Positions 25,265 through 34,433 of a DNA stretch of 64,000 nucleotides are shown piece by piece. The stretch is from assembly GCF_000381905.1 (NCBI RefSeq), contig NZ_KB907271.1, forward strand, positions 1 through 64,000, read 5' to 3'. The notes under the pieces were generated by a model. The model was not told the origin of the DNA. It ran no database searches and was given only the letters and a program-made list of their open reading frames with translations. A program made the position numbers and the translations under genes. The first letter of the stretch is position 1; each line of letters starts with the position of its first letter. This stretch comes from Paenibacillus fonticola DSM 21315 (GTDB taxonomy: Bacteria; Bacillota; Bacilli; Paenibacillales; Paenibacillaceae).

Positions 25265-26239
25265 ATGAAAGCCCTCGAAGCTGCAGGGAAAGCCTCAATG
25301 AACAAAGATTATCACCCTGAAGCGAAACAGCGGATTAAAATGCAGCGGGTGCGGCGCTTTAAGGTGAACCTGCCTCTATTGATCATGTTTGTGCCTGTCA
25401 TTGTCTTTTATATCACTTTTCGTTACGCACCGATAGGCGGCCTGATCATCGCTTTTAAGGACTACAATTTCTACGACGGTCTGCTGCGCAGTCCGTGGGT
25501 CGGACTCCAGCATTTTGAAACGCTGTTTCACGACGCACGGACGCTGGAGATTATCCGCAACACTCTCGTACTGAGTGTACTCAGCATTGTATTCGGGTTC
25601 CCGGTGCCCATTATCCTTGCCATCATGATGAATGAGATGAAGAACATAGCGTTCAAGCGGACGGTTCAAACCGTGCTCTATATGCCGCATTTCTTCTCCT
25701 GGGTCATTATTGCCATGATGGTCATGACGATATTTTCTTTGGAGCACGGCATCGTGAACCGGCTTGTGGAAAATATTTTCGGTGAGCCTTACGCCTTTAT
25801 GTACAATAAGGGATCGTGGATCGCCATTTTCATCGGTTCCGGCATATGGAAGGATATGGGCTTTAATGCGATTATTTTTCTTGCTGCGCTGACTACTATC
25901 GATCCGAGCCTGTATGAAGCAGCTGGTATGGATGGGGCCAGCAAGCTGCGCCAGATCTGGCATATTACGATCCCGGGAATCCGCTCCACCATCATTTTAC
26001 TGCTCATCCTGTCTATGGGACGCGTGATGGAGGTTGGCTTTGATCAGGTGTATATGCTGCAAAATTCAAACGTGAATGAGATTGCGGATGTGATCAGCAC
26101 CTATATTTACCGGACCGGTTTGCAAGGGGCCCAGTTCAGCCTGACGACTGCCATGGGGCTGTTCGAATCTGTGGTGGCTTTCATCCTTATTTTCAGCGCT
26201 AACGCGATTGCCCGCAAATACAATGAAGGCTTGTGGTAG
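25265..26239 (+). CDS. Sugar ABC permease, LplB/YteP type
   Basis: First permease of a CUT1 carbohydrate importer. It has six membrane segments and the EAA loop YEAAGMDGASKLRQIWHITIPGI at about residues 217-240. NLPLLIMFVPVIVFYITFRYAPIGGLIIAFKDYN is characteristic of the LplB group. AGGGAGGAG lies upstream of the ATG. The next permease follows after 11 bases. No ATPase gene is present, which is usual for Paenibacillus CUT1 systems that share one MsmX-like ATPase. Confidence 0.88.
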   Translation: MKALEAAGKASMNKDYHPEAKQRIKMQRVRRFKVNLPLLIMFVPVIVFYITFRYAPIGGLIIAFKDYNFYDGLLRSPWVGLQHFETLFHDARTLEIIRNTLVLSVLSIVFGFPVPIILAIMMNEMKNIAFKRTVQTVLYMPHFFSWVIIAMMVMTIFSLEHGIVNRLVENIFGEPYAFMYNKGSWIAIFIGSGIWKDMGFNAIIFLAALTTIDPSLYEAAGMDGASKLRQIWHITIPGIRSTIILLLILSMGRVMEVGFDQVYMLQNSNVNEIADVISTYIYRTGLQGAQFSLTTAMGLFESVVAFILIFSANAIARKYNEGLW

Positions 26240-26250
26240 GAGGTACTGGA

Positions 26251-27120
26251 ATGCGAGCATCCAAAGGGGAAAAGGTATTTTATGCTATTAACTATGTGCT
26301 GTTGACGCTGGCCGCTTTAAGCTGTATTCTTCCGTTCCTCAATGTCGTCGCCTTGTCTCTTAGTGACGCAAAAGCGGTCATGTCCGGCCAGGTGGGGCTT
26401 TGGCCGGTAAGGATGACACTGTTTTCCTTTAAAAATCTGTTCACCGGGACACCGATTCTGAACGCGTTCTGGAACAGTGTTGAAATTACGCTAATCGGGA
26501 CGCTGTTAAGTATGGCAACGACGATTATGGCGGCTTACCCGCTGTCCCGCAAGCAGTTTTACTGCCGCCGCTTTTTTACGCTGGCCATGGTGTTTACGAT
26601 GATTTTCAACGGCGGTCTGATCCCTACGTATCTCGTCGTGCAAAATCTCGGCCTTGTGAACAGCTACGGTGCACTATGGCTGCCCGGCCTGGTCAGTACG
26701 TATAACATGTTGATTATGCGTTCTTATTTTGAGAACCTGCCGGCAGAAGTGGATGAGGCAGCGCGCATAGACGGCTGCGGCGAGCTCGGCCTGCTGGTCA
26801 GAATAGCCCTTCCGCTGTCGAAGCCGATGTTGGCCACGATCGCTTTGTTTTATGGCGTAGGCTATTGGAATTCCTTCATGAGCGTCATGATTTATATCAA
26901 TGATACCGCTAAATTCAACATGACGGTGCTCGTGCAAAATATGATTATGTCCAGCTCGGTCGTTCAGGATTTTGCCGATCCGACGATGGTGGCGAATTTG
27001 ACTCCTGAAGGAGTGCGTTCCGCTGCTGTACTCGTCATGATTGCTCCGATTCTCGCCGTCTATCCTTTTCTGCAAAAATATTTCGTGAAAGGTGTGATGC
27101 TTGGCTCCATTAAGGGCTGA
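26251..27120 (+). CDS. Sugar ABC permease, LplC/YtcP type
   Basis: Second CUT1 permease. Six membrane segments; EAA loop VDEAARIDGCGELGLLVRIALPLSKPM; other marks are VVALSLSDAKAVMSGQVGLWP and the GSIKG C-terminus typical of this group. I start at ATG 26251, with AGGAGG at the right distance; the GTG at 26233 lies inside the preceding gene. The lipoprotein gene follows after 109 bases. Confidence 0.88.
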   Translation: MRASKGEKVFYAINYVLLTLAALSCILPFLNVVALSLSDAKAVMSGQVGLWPVRMTLFSFKNLFTGTPILNAFWNSVEITLIGTLLSMATTIMAAYPLSRKQFYCRRFFTLAMVFTMIFNGGLIPTYLVVQNLGLVNSYGALWLPGLVSTYNMLIMRSYFENLPAEVDEAARIDGCGELGLLVRIALPLSKPMLATIALFYGVGYWNSFMSVMIYINDTAKFNMTVLVQNMIMSSSVVQDFADPTMVANLTPEGVRSAAVLVMIAPILAVYPFLQKYFVKGVMLGSIKG

Positions 27121-27229
27121 CTTTATTAAGTGCTAACTCCATTTAATTCAAGGGAAAGGCAAGAAGATGGCTGGTTTTAAGCGTGAACCGCAGTACACAT
27201 TTCCAATGAAAAGAGGGGTTATATTGTTG

Positions 27230-28885
27230 ATGAAAAAATGGCTCGGCTTGGCCGCCGCTTTACTGCTGCTGACGAGCGTTCTGTCCGGCTGTACAGGAAG
27301 TAAAGAAGGCAAGGCGGCAGAAGGAAACAAGGAGGGCGCGGAGCCACGCGGCAGCATTACCTCCACAATTTATGACCGGGGTTCGGTCCCTAACGGGATG
27401 GGCACGATCGAAGACAATATGTGGTCCAAATGGATTAACGAGCATGGTCCGGTGGACGTCAAGTGGACCGCTGTTCCCCGTTGGGAATCCCAGGCTAAGC
27501 TTAACGTTCTGTTTGCTTCAGGCAGTGCGCCGGATCTGATTTTTGAATTCGGCACCAGCAACCGCAACGCGCTGTTTGACCAGAAGCAGATTATGCCAAT
27601 CGATGATTTAATTGAAAACACAAGTGTGGAATACAAAGCGCTTTTAGAAAAATATCCGCAGCTTAGAAAAGCTGGTACGAAGACCGACGGCAAACTGTAC
27701 GAGGTAGGGAGAATCAATGAAGTGTTTCCGCTCACGAGCTTCTTTATCCGCGAGGATTGGCTGGAGAAGTTAAATATGGAGGTCCCGGCAACGGAGGAGG
27801 AAATGATAGCAGTCGCCAAAGCCTTCACTGAAATGGATCCCGATGGCAATGGAATCAAGGATACATATGGGATCGGCGGACTTCAGTTTGGTGACACCGC
27901 CGGCTTGTTCAGGTATATGTATAACGCCAACTGGGTCATTACAGATAAGAATGGCGAAATCTACATTGGCCCGAATCATATGAAAGAAGCGACTGAATTC
28001 AAACGAAAGCTGTATGAAGCGGGTGTCGTCGACAAAGACTTCCTGGCGGACAAAGATGGGGCCAAGTCAAAGCAGGATTTCCTCAACGGAAAAATCGGCA
28101 TGTATGCAGCGATGACGGCGGATTATACCAGCTTTGCCAGCAAGGAGCTGGACACCCTGCTGCAAAATGATCCCGGCGCCAAGCTGAAGGTCATTGCTCT
28201 TCCATCCACTTCCGTTGGGCAGCATACTATGGTTTGGAACAATCCGGTCCAGATGACCGCCGTGATTAATTCCAGGGCGAAGGACCCGGAGTCGGTGATG
28301 AAATTTATAGATTTTATGAGCCGGACAGAAGTCGGGCATGTGTTCAAAAACGGTTTTGAAGGGACGCATTATAAGAAAAACGAAACCGGATGCCCGGTAA
28401 TCAGCGACCAGGAAAAATACAAAAATGAGGTAAGCTGGGCGGGGGATTATGGAATGCTGTACAGCCGCCTTGAAGAAGGAAAATGCGGTTATACGGAAAC
28501 GCTCTTTAATGAGGACGTCCCTTCTCAGAAGGAGGGGCTGCGGATGTTCCGGGAAGCACGGGATGTATATATGAACCCTGAGCTTCTCGTCGGCGAAGGC
28601 GTGACTCATTCCGAGCATATGCCCCAGCTGCCCAAGGAACTGCAGGTGAAGTTCAGCAATGTAACTGCTGCCATTAACGATATTTATACCCGCTCGATTA
28701 TTAGCGGCAGCAAATATACAGTGGAGCAGGCCGATGAGGATGCCCGCAAGCAGTGGGACAGCGGAGGCGGCAAAGAGATCGAGGCCTGGTACAAAGAGTG
28801 GTGGAGCACAGAGAAGGACAACTTGCTCGTGTGGGATGATTTCTATGAAATCTATGAGCAGCAGCAGGCAGAGTTCAAAAATTGA
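27230..28885 (+). CDS. Sugar-binding lipoprotein of CUT1 ABC transporter (LplA-like)
   Basis: Extracellular solute-binding protein. The N-terminal MKKWLGLAAALLLLTSVLSGC is a lipoprotein signal with lipobox LSGC. Mature protein shows features of the large (about 550-residue) LplA group: GTIEDNMWSKWINEH, a calcium-like DPDGNGIKDTYGIGG and repeated Trp-rich C-terminus (WYKEWWSTEKDNLLVWDDFYEIYEQQQ). ATG 27230 is used, with GAGGGG 11 bases upstream; TTG at 27224 or 27227 is possible. Works with the two permeases and probably with the YesM/YesN pair; the oligosaccharide is unknown. Confidence 0.86.
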   Translation: MKKWLGLAAALLLLTSVLSGCTGSKEGKAAEGNKEGAEPRGSITSTIYDRGSVPNGMGTIEDNMWSKWINEHGPVDVKWTAVPRWESQAKLNVLFASGSAPDLIFEFGTSNRNALFDQKQIMPIDDLIENTSVEYKALLEKYPQLRKAGTKTDGKLYEVGRINEVFPLTSFFIREDWLEKLNMEVPATEEEMIAVAKAFTEMDPDGNGIKDTYGIGGLQFGDTAGLFRYMYNANWVITDKNGEIYIGPNHMKEATEFKRKLYEAGVVDKDFLADKDGAKSKQDFLNGKIGMYAAMTADYTSFASKELDTLLQNDPGAKLKVIALPSTSVGQHTMVWNNPVQMTAVINSRAKDPESVMKFIDFMSRTEVGHVFKNGFEGTHYKKNETGCPVISDQEKYKNEVSWAGDYGMLYSRLEEGKCGYTETLFNEDVPSQKEGLRMFREARDVYMNPELLVGEGVTHSEHMPQLPKELQVKFSNVTAAINDIYTRSIISGSKYTVEQADEDARKQWDSGGGKEIEAWYKEWWSTEKDNLLVWDDFYEIYEQQQAEFKN

Positions 28886-28914
28886 AAGTAAGCTAAATAC
28901 TGTTAACAGCATCG

Positions 28915-28977
28915 ATACTGCAAACAGCACAAGTACGAAATGGTGTACTTGGAGTGGCTGTTTGCAGTATTTTTTTG
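28915..28977 (+). terminator. Strong long-stem terminator
   Basis: 14-bp perfect stem (28915-28928 with 28957-28970) with a second inner stem AAGTAC/GTACTT, followed by seven T. Ends the ABC transporter unit. Confidence 0.9.
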
Positions 28978-28995
28978 GCTAATTGCTGTATTATT

Positions 28996-29370
28996 TTACT
29001 TACCCTTATATGCTACTGCATCAATTTGAACTTTAAGCCCATTTGGACCGCCTTTGTGGGCAAATTCAGTGGAAATAGTCTTTCTTGCAGGATAATTCCC
29101 TTTAAATCGTTGCTTGAAAACGTTCTCCATTACAGGGATATCCCAAACATCTCTGAGCATTACATCTACCTTAACTACTGAATTCAGAGTTAGGTTTACC
29201 TTTTCCAACCTCTCGCTCATGTTATTAAGAGCGCCTTCTACTTGTTCTTCAGTTGAACCTCCAACATTTCCAACGCAGAAACTTAAAAAGATAAAATCTC
29301 CTGCTTCAACAAAACCAGAAAAAGCATTTTCTTCGTTTACTTCATACCTAATTATTTCACTCATTGGCAT
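28996..29370 (-). CDS. RidA/YjgF family protein
   Basis: Small protein of the Rid family; RidA members hydrolyse reactive enamine/imine intermediates such as 2-aminoacrylate. Marks are GDFIFLSFCVGNVGGSTEEQVEGALNNM and the C-terminal FKGNYPARKTISTEFAH and KVQIDAVAYKG. The usual catalytic Arg in PARxxx is present (PARKT). ATG 29370 is chosen, with GGGAG just upstream; the longer frame to 29442 has no ribosome binding site. Single gene on the minus strand. The first strand, normally GPYSQA, is divergent (ENAFSGFVEAG), so it may be a Rid subgroup with another substrate. Confidence 0.78.
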   Translation of the reverse strand: MPMSEIIRYEVNEENAFSGFVEAGDFIFLSFCVGNVGGSTEEQVEGALNNMSERLEKVNLTLNSVVKVDVMLRDVWDIPVMENVFKQRFKGNYPARKTISTEFAHKGGPNGLKVQIDAVAYKGK

Positions 29371-29595
29371 TTCATCTCCCTGAATGAATTGGATATAATT
29401 AACACCATCTACCATAATAGAACAAATGTTCGTAATTATCAAGCGCCAATTTTATTATTTCACATTGCCATCAAATAAAATAAATGAGTCCTTTATCGTG
29501 TCTTGTTTATCTGTTAAAAAAGATGTTTATTTATTTAGATTTTTTCCAAAAATATTAGTCCAGCAAGCAAGAAAAGGGTATTTATAATTAGAAGG

Positions 29596-29650
29596 TTGAC
29601 AGCCTGTATATACAAGTATAATATGATAACGTGCAACCTGTATATACAAG
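29596..29650 (+). promoter_or_regulatory. tre promoter with two TreR operators
   Basis: TTGACA at 29596-29601 pairs with TAATAT at 29619-29624 (17-base spacer). Two identical 14-mers, CCTGTATATACAAG, lie at 29603-29616 (between -35 and -10) and 29637-29650 (early leader), centred 34 bp apart. Each contains the palindrome TGTATATACA. The position fits steric repression by TreR, encoded at the end of the same locus. Confidence 0.78.
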
Positions 29651-29671
29651 ATATGAAGGAGGGGAAGTTTC

Positions 29672-31390
29672 ATGGAAATCATAGGAAACCTGCCTCGGGA
29701 TTGGTGGAGAACGTCTACAGTTTATCAGGTATACCCTAAGAGCTTTAAGGATACGACCGGCAGCGGCACAGGCGATATCCGCGGGGTTACGGAGAAATTG
29801 GATTATATAAAAGGATTGGGGATCGACATCTTATGGCTGCAGCCGGTGTATGTATCTCCGCAAAATGATAACGGTTACGACGTGGCGGATTATTACAACA
29901 TCGATCCGGCATTTGGAACGATGGAGGATTTTGATGAGCTCGTTAGGGAGCTGAAGCGAAGAGACATGCATCTGATGATCGATATCGTGGTGAATCATTC
30001 ATCCACGGAGCATCGCTGGTTCAAAGAGGCGAAGTCTTCTAGGGACAATGCTTACCGCGACTATTATATTTGGAGAGATCCGGCTGCGGACGGAGGCCCG
30101 CCGAACAATTGGCAATCTAAATTCGGCGGCTCAGCATGGCAGTATGATGAGGGGACAGGCCAGTATTTTCTGACCCTTTTCGACAAGACACAAGCGGATC
30201 TGAATTGGGAAAATGAGAAGGTCAGACAAGAGGTCGTCGATTTGCTTATTTTTTGGGCTAAGAAGGGGGTAAGCGGGTTCCGAATGGATGTCATCAACCT
30301 GATTTCCAAGGAACAGACCTTCCCGATGGATGACGGCTCGATTCCGCCGGGGGATGGACGTAAATTTTACACCGATGGTCCCCGTGTGCATGAATACGTT
30401 AAGGAGTTAAACGCCAAAGTATTTGCGCCCTATAACCTGGTTACGGTGGGAGAGATGTCATCTACTACGCTGGAGAATTGCATCCGTTACTCTAATCCAG
30501 AGGAAAATGAGTTTTCAATGACCTTTAACTTCCATCATTTGAAGGTGGACTACCCTAATGGTCAAAAGTGGGAGCTCAAGCCGTATGATTTTGAGGAGCT
30601 TAAAAAACTGCTGTCCGATTGGCAAATCGGCATGCAGCAGGGCGGCGGCTGGAACGCGCTGTTCTGGAATAATCATGATCAACCGCGCGCGCTTACCCGA
30701 TTTACGAATGACGGCGAATACCGGAATGAAAGTGCCAAGCTTCTCGCAACCACGCTTCATGGCTTGCAGGGGACGCCTTATGTCTACCAGGGCGAAGAAA
30801 TCGGAATGCCTGACCCGAATTGGGGCGACATTTCCGAATTCCGCGACATCGAATCACTCAATATGTATGAAATCCTTTTGCAAAAAGGAAAAACACCCGA
30901 AGAAGCAGCTCATATCGTAAAAGTGCGTTCCAGAGACAATTCGCGGTTGCCTATGCTGTGGGACGACAGCGATCAGGCTGGGTTTACGACGGGGACGCCG
31001 TGGATCAAGATCGATGAACGTTATCCTCTTATCAATGCGAAATCACAGGTGGAGGACCCGGAATCGATCTATCATCACTACCGTCTGTTAATCGAGCTGC
31101 GCAAGAGCCATAAGGTATTAACGGACGGGGCGTATGACCGCCTTGATGAAGGACATCCTCAGGTTTTTGCTTATGCAAGAAGGAATACGGAGCAGACGCT
31201 GGTTGTTATTTCGAACTTCAGCGGGGAAGAGGTGCAGTTTGAGCTGCCAAAGAGGTTCGCCGCAAATCTCTCGGCTGCGCGTTCTACTGAGCTTCTTCTA
31301 GGCAATACGGAGGAAGCGCCGGAGCTGACAGAATCCGTCAAGCTGCCGCCTTATGGATCATATATGTGGATTATTAACACCATTAATTAA
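29672..31390 (+). CDS. treA: Alpha,alpha-phosphotrehalase (GH13)
   Basis: Hydrolyses trehalose 6-phosphate to glucose and glucose 6-phosphate in the cytoplasm. GH13 regions are clear: DILWLQPVYVSPQNDNGYDVADY, DIVVNHSSTEH, GFRMDVINLISK (nucleophile Asp), VGEMSS (acid/base Glu) and WNNHDQPRALTRF. The 572 residues are normal for TreA/TreC or oligo-1,6-glucosidases. Calling it phosphotrehalase rests on the fused trehalose-type PTS gene and TreR next to it. AGGAGGGGAAG lies upstream of the ATG. Confidence 0.88.
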   Translation: MEIIGNLPRDWWRTSTVYQVYPKSFKDTTGSGTGDIRGVTEKLDYIKGLGIDILWLQPVYVSPQNDNGYDVADYYNIDPAFGTMEDFDELVRELKRRDMHLMIDIVVNHSSTEHRWFKEAKSSRDNAYRDYYIWRDPAADGGPPNNWQSKFGGSAWQYDEGTGQYFLTLFDKTQADLNWENEKVRQEVVDLLIFWAKKGVSGFRMDVINLISKEQTFPMDDGSIPPGDGRKFYTDGPRVHEYVKELNAKVFAPYNLVTVGEMSSTTLENCIRYSNPEENEFSMTFNFHHLKVDYPNGQKWELKPYDFEELKKLLSDWQIGMQQGGGWNALFWNNHDQPRALTRFTNDGEYRNESAKLLATTLHGLQGTPYVYQGEEIGMPDPNWGDISEFRDIESLNMYEILLQKGKTPEEAAHIVKVRSRDNSRLPMLWDDSDQAGFTTGTPWIKIDERYPLINAKSQVEDPESIYHHYRLLIELRKSHKVLTDGAYDRLDEGHPQVFAYARRNTEQTLVVISNFSGEEVQFELPKRFAANLSAARSTELLLGNTEEAPELTESVKLPPYGSYMWIINTIN

Positions 31391-31442
31391 TATTATTTAA
31401 TACCATAAACTATCACTCTTAAAAAGTCAGGAGCAGATGACG

Positions 31443-33518
31443 ATGGCGAATATAGATCGCAAAAACGTAGAGCGTATCATTGAAGCCGTTGGCGGTAAAG
31501 ACAATATCGAAGCCGCAACGCATTGCGTAACCAGATTAAGATTTTCCCTTGTGGATGAAAGCAAGGTAAACTCCAAAGCACTAGATGAAAATGATCTCGT
31601 AAAAGGTCAGTTCTCAACCCAAGGCCAATTCCAGGTCGTAATTGGACCGGGTTTGGTCGATCAGGTATATAATGAAATGATTGAAATTACCGGGGGAGTG
31701 CGAGCGAGCAAGGATGACGTGAAGACGCTCGCGAGCAAGAAGCAAAATCCGCTGCAGCGGGCGATTAAGACACTAGCCGATATTTTCATTCCGATATTGC
31801 CGGCGATCGTTATGGCAGGTTTGCTGCTCGGGATTAATAACATTCTTACTGGGCCGGACATTTTCTATGCAGGCCAGTCTCTTATTGAAGTGCACCCGCA
31901 GTGGGCGGATGTTGCTTCTATCATCAACCTGATTGCAAGTACTGCCTTCGCTTTCCTGCCGGTGCTGATCGGCTGGTCCGCGGTGCGGCAATTCGGCGGA
32001 AGTCCACTGCTAGGGATCGTGCTTGGCCTGATCCTCGTCAATCCGGATCTCATGAGCGCTTATCAATATGCCGATGCCAAACTGGCCGGCACGGTACCGG
32101 TCTGGAATCTCTTTGGATTGGATGTTGAGAAGATCGGATACCAGGGGCAGGTGCTTCCGGTGCTGGTGTCCGCTTATCTTTTAGCAAAAATCGAGAGCTT
32201 ACTGAACAAGCGCGTGCATGATTCGATCAAGCTGCTTGTTGTAGCTCCCGTAGCTCTTTTAGTGACCGGATTCCTTGCGTTTGTCGTCGTGGGTCCAATT
32301 ACGTTTGCGATCGGCAACGTTCTAACGTCGGGGCTGGTTGGCATTTTTGACTCCTTTGCCGCTCTTGGCGGTTTGATCTACGGAGGCTTGTACTCCTTGC
32401 TGGTCATCACGGGAATGCATCATACCTTCCTGGCCGTCGATATTCAGCTCATCGGCAGCCAAGGTGGAACCTTTCTGTGGCCGATGCTCGCGTTGGCGAA
32501 TATCGCCCAGGGCGCAGCGGCGCTAGCTATGATGTTCATTACTAGAGAACAGAAAGCGAAAGGCCTGGCCGTAACATCATCGATTTCTGCCTTCTTGGGA
32601 GTTACTGAGCCGGCTATTTTCGGCGTGAACGTGCGTCACAGATATCCATTCATCTTCGGAATGCTCGGTTCCGGGATTGCGGGCGTAATCTTGGCCGTCA
32701 ATAATGTGCTAGCGTCTTCGATCGGGGTAGGAGGCATTCCTGGATTTTTGTCGATCTTCCCGAACCAGTGGGGCATCTTCTTCCTGGGAATGGCGATTGT
32801 ACTCGTGGTACCTTTTACGGGGACACTATTGTACGGCAAATATCAGCTGTCCAGACAGACTAGCAGGCTTGCGGCGGAAAGCACGACGATGGTACCGGGT
32901 GCACAGCGATTAGCAACTGGAGCAACTGAAGCGACTGCAGTTACAGAAGCAAAAGAAGAAATGGAAACAAATGAAACCGTAAGCAGCCCGAGTCAGGCGG
33001 CAGCTCATGCTAATGTGAAGCCTGATGCAAATAAGCTAATGGTAGATATTGCGGCTCCCCTGAATGGGCAAATCGTGCCTTTGTCAGAAGTTCCTGACCC
33101 AGCCTTTGCGGAACAACAAATGGGACAAGGCATTGCCATCATTCCATCCGAAGGCAAGGTATTTGCGCCATTTGACGGAACCGTTGCTCATTTGATCAAG
33201 AGCAAGCATGCGCTGATTGTTGCCGATCCAAATGGGGTTCAACTGTTGATCCATGTTGGCATTAATACGGTTTCCTTGAAAGGGGACGGATTTACCGCCC
33301 ATGTGGAAACTGGAGCTGCGATTACTAAAGGGCAGCTGCTGCTTGAGTTCGATATCGCACGAATTGAACAGGCTGGCTTTCCCGTCATTACTCCGGTGAT
33401 TGTACCGGACGGACAGGACGTTATTCGTGAAATTATGGAAGTTGAAGTTGAAGGGGAAGCGAATCATAGCGGTACCCCAGTGCTGCGTGTTAAGCTTGCA
33501 GCTGAGACAGAAAACTAG
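31443..33518 (+). CDS. treP: PTS trehalose-type transporter EIIBCA
   Basis: Phosphorylating sugar importer. Order of domains: EIIB at 1-85 with phospho-Cys28 (EAATHCVTRLRF), EIIC membrane domain about 105-470, linker rich in Ala/Thr/Glu at about 475-540, EIIA at about 540-690 with the phospho-His in LLIHVGINTVSL. B. subtilis TreP lacks EIIA; here it is fused, as in the beta-glucoside family. The ATG at 31443 has AGGAG 9 bases upstream; ATG 31437 is too close to it. It lies between phosphotrehalase and TreR, which fixes trehalose as the likely sugar. Confidence 0.87.
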   Translation: MANIDRKNVERIIEAVGGKDNIEAATHCVTRLRFSLVDESKVNSKALDENDLVKGQFSTQGQFQVVIGPGLVDQVYNEMIEITGGVRASKDDVKTLASKKQNPLQRAIKTLADIFIPILPAIVMAGLLLGINNILTGPDIFYAGQSLIEVHPQWADVASIINLIASTAFAFLPVLIGWSAVRQFGGSPLLGIVLGLILVNPDLMSAYQYADAKLAGTVPVWNLFGLDVEKIGYQGQVLPVLVSAYLLAKIESLLNKRVHDSIKLLVVAPVALLVTGFLAFVVVGPITFAIGNVLTSGLVGIFDSFAALGGLIYGGLYSLLVITGMHHTFLAVDIQLIGSQGGTFLWPMLALANIAQGAAALAMMFITREQKAKGLAVTSSISAFLGVTEPAIFGVNVRHRYPFIFGMLGSGIAGVILAVNNVLASSIGVGGIPGFLSIFPNQWGIFFLGMAIVLVVPFTGTLLYGKYQLSRQTSRLAAESTTMVPGAQRLATGATEATAVTEAKEEMETNETVSSPSQAAAHANVKPDANKLMVDIAAPLNGQIVPLSEVPDPAFAEQQMGQGIAIIPSEGKVFAPFDGTVAHLIKSKHALIVADPNGVQLLIHVGINTVSLKGDGFTAHVETGAAITKGQLLLEFDIARIEQAGFPVITPVIVPDGQDVIREIMEVEVEGEANHSGTPVLRVKLAAETEN

Positions 33519-33576
33519 AGACAGCGCCTAATGACATTGCCATAAATCATGATACAATAATGTTGGTGATCAGGTG

Positions 33577-34305
33577 ATGAAGAACAATATATTTATGACG
33601 CTTTATAAGGATTACGCCGAACAGATTGATGCGGGGATACTCGCGGCCGGCAGCAAGCTTCCTTCGGAGAATGAGCTGGCCGCGGAGTATCAAATTTCGA
33701 GAGAGACCGTGCGCAAGGGATTGAATCTGCTCGCTCAGAACGGCTATATCAACAAGGTGAAAGGGAAGGGCTCCTTTGTGTTGGATACCGGCAGGCTGAA
33801 GTTTCCGATATCCGGCCTGGTCAGCTACAAAGAGCTTTCCGAGCGCTTGGGCAAACAAAGCCGCACTATTGTATATGCTGCCGAACGGGTTCCCGCGGGG
33901 GAGCGCATCGCAAAGGAACTGCGAATCGGGCCGGAGCATCCCGTCTGGAAGGTCATACGTGCCCGGGAAATCGATGGGGAGCGCATTATTCTGGATATCG
34001 ATTATTTACTGGCCGATGTCGTCCTGGAGTTGACAAAGGATATTGCCGCAGATTCGATTTATCACTATTTGGAGCAGGAACTGCAGCTGAAGATCAGCTA
34101 CGCTGAGAAAGTGATTAGCGTGGAACGCGCAACAGAAATGGACCATCGTTGCATGGATTTAAGAGATGATACGCATGTCGTTGTTGTCCGGGGGTATGTC
34201 CATCTTGAGGATACGACGCTCTTTCAATATACGGAATCAAGGCATCGTTTAGACAAGTTCCAATTTGTTGATTTTGCAAGAAGAATAAATGTGGCAGAGA
34301 CTTAG
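33577..34305 (+). CDS. treR: Trehalose operon repressor TreR (GntR family)
   Basis: GntR/HutC-type repressor, expected to release DNA on trehalose 6-phosphate. N-terminal winged helix: FMTLYKDYAEQIDAGILAAGSKLPSENELAAEYQISRETVRKGLNLLAQNGYINKVKGKGSFV. The C-terminal UTRA effector domain runs from about residue 95 to 235 (VWKVIRAREIDGERIILDIDYL). It lies 58 bases after treP. Operators are the two CCTGTATATACAAG copies before treA. Start ATG 33577; a GTG one codon earlier is possible. Confidence 0.9.
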   Translation: MKNNIFMTLYKDYAEQIDAGILAAGSKLPSENELAAEYQISRETVRKGLNLLAQNGYINKVKGKGSFVLDTGRLKFPISGLVSYKELSERLGKQSRTIVYAAERVPAGERIAKELRIGPEHPVWKVIRAREIDGERIILDIDYLLADVVLELTKDIAADSIYHYLEQELQLKISYAEKVISVERATEMDHRCMDLRDDTHVVVVRGYVHLEDTTLFQYTESRHRLDKFQFVDFARRINVAET

Positions 34306-34319
34306 TAAAACTGCACTTG

Positions 34320-34350
34320 AAGACCGTTTTCTGGGGGAAACGGTCTTTTT
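34320..34350 (+). terminator. Terminator of the tre locus
   Basis: AAGACCGTTT (34320-34329) pairs with AAACGGTCTT (34338-34347), followed by TTTTTG. Confidence 0.85.
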
Positions 34351-34379
34351 GACATACAGCTATGTGTAAACAATCTCGA

Positions 34380-34414
34380 ATAAGAAACCCCATCGCTCTT
34401 TAAGAGCAATGGGG
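34380..34414 (-). terminator. Terminator of the tandem-barrel gene
   Basis: Read on the minus strand: CCCCATTGCTCTT and AGAGCGATGGGG arms, followed by TTTCTTA. It lies just beyond the stop of the gene at 34434. Confidence 0.75.
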
Positions 34415-34433
34415 CTGTCAAACTCACACCAAA

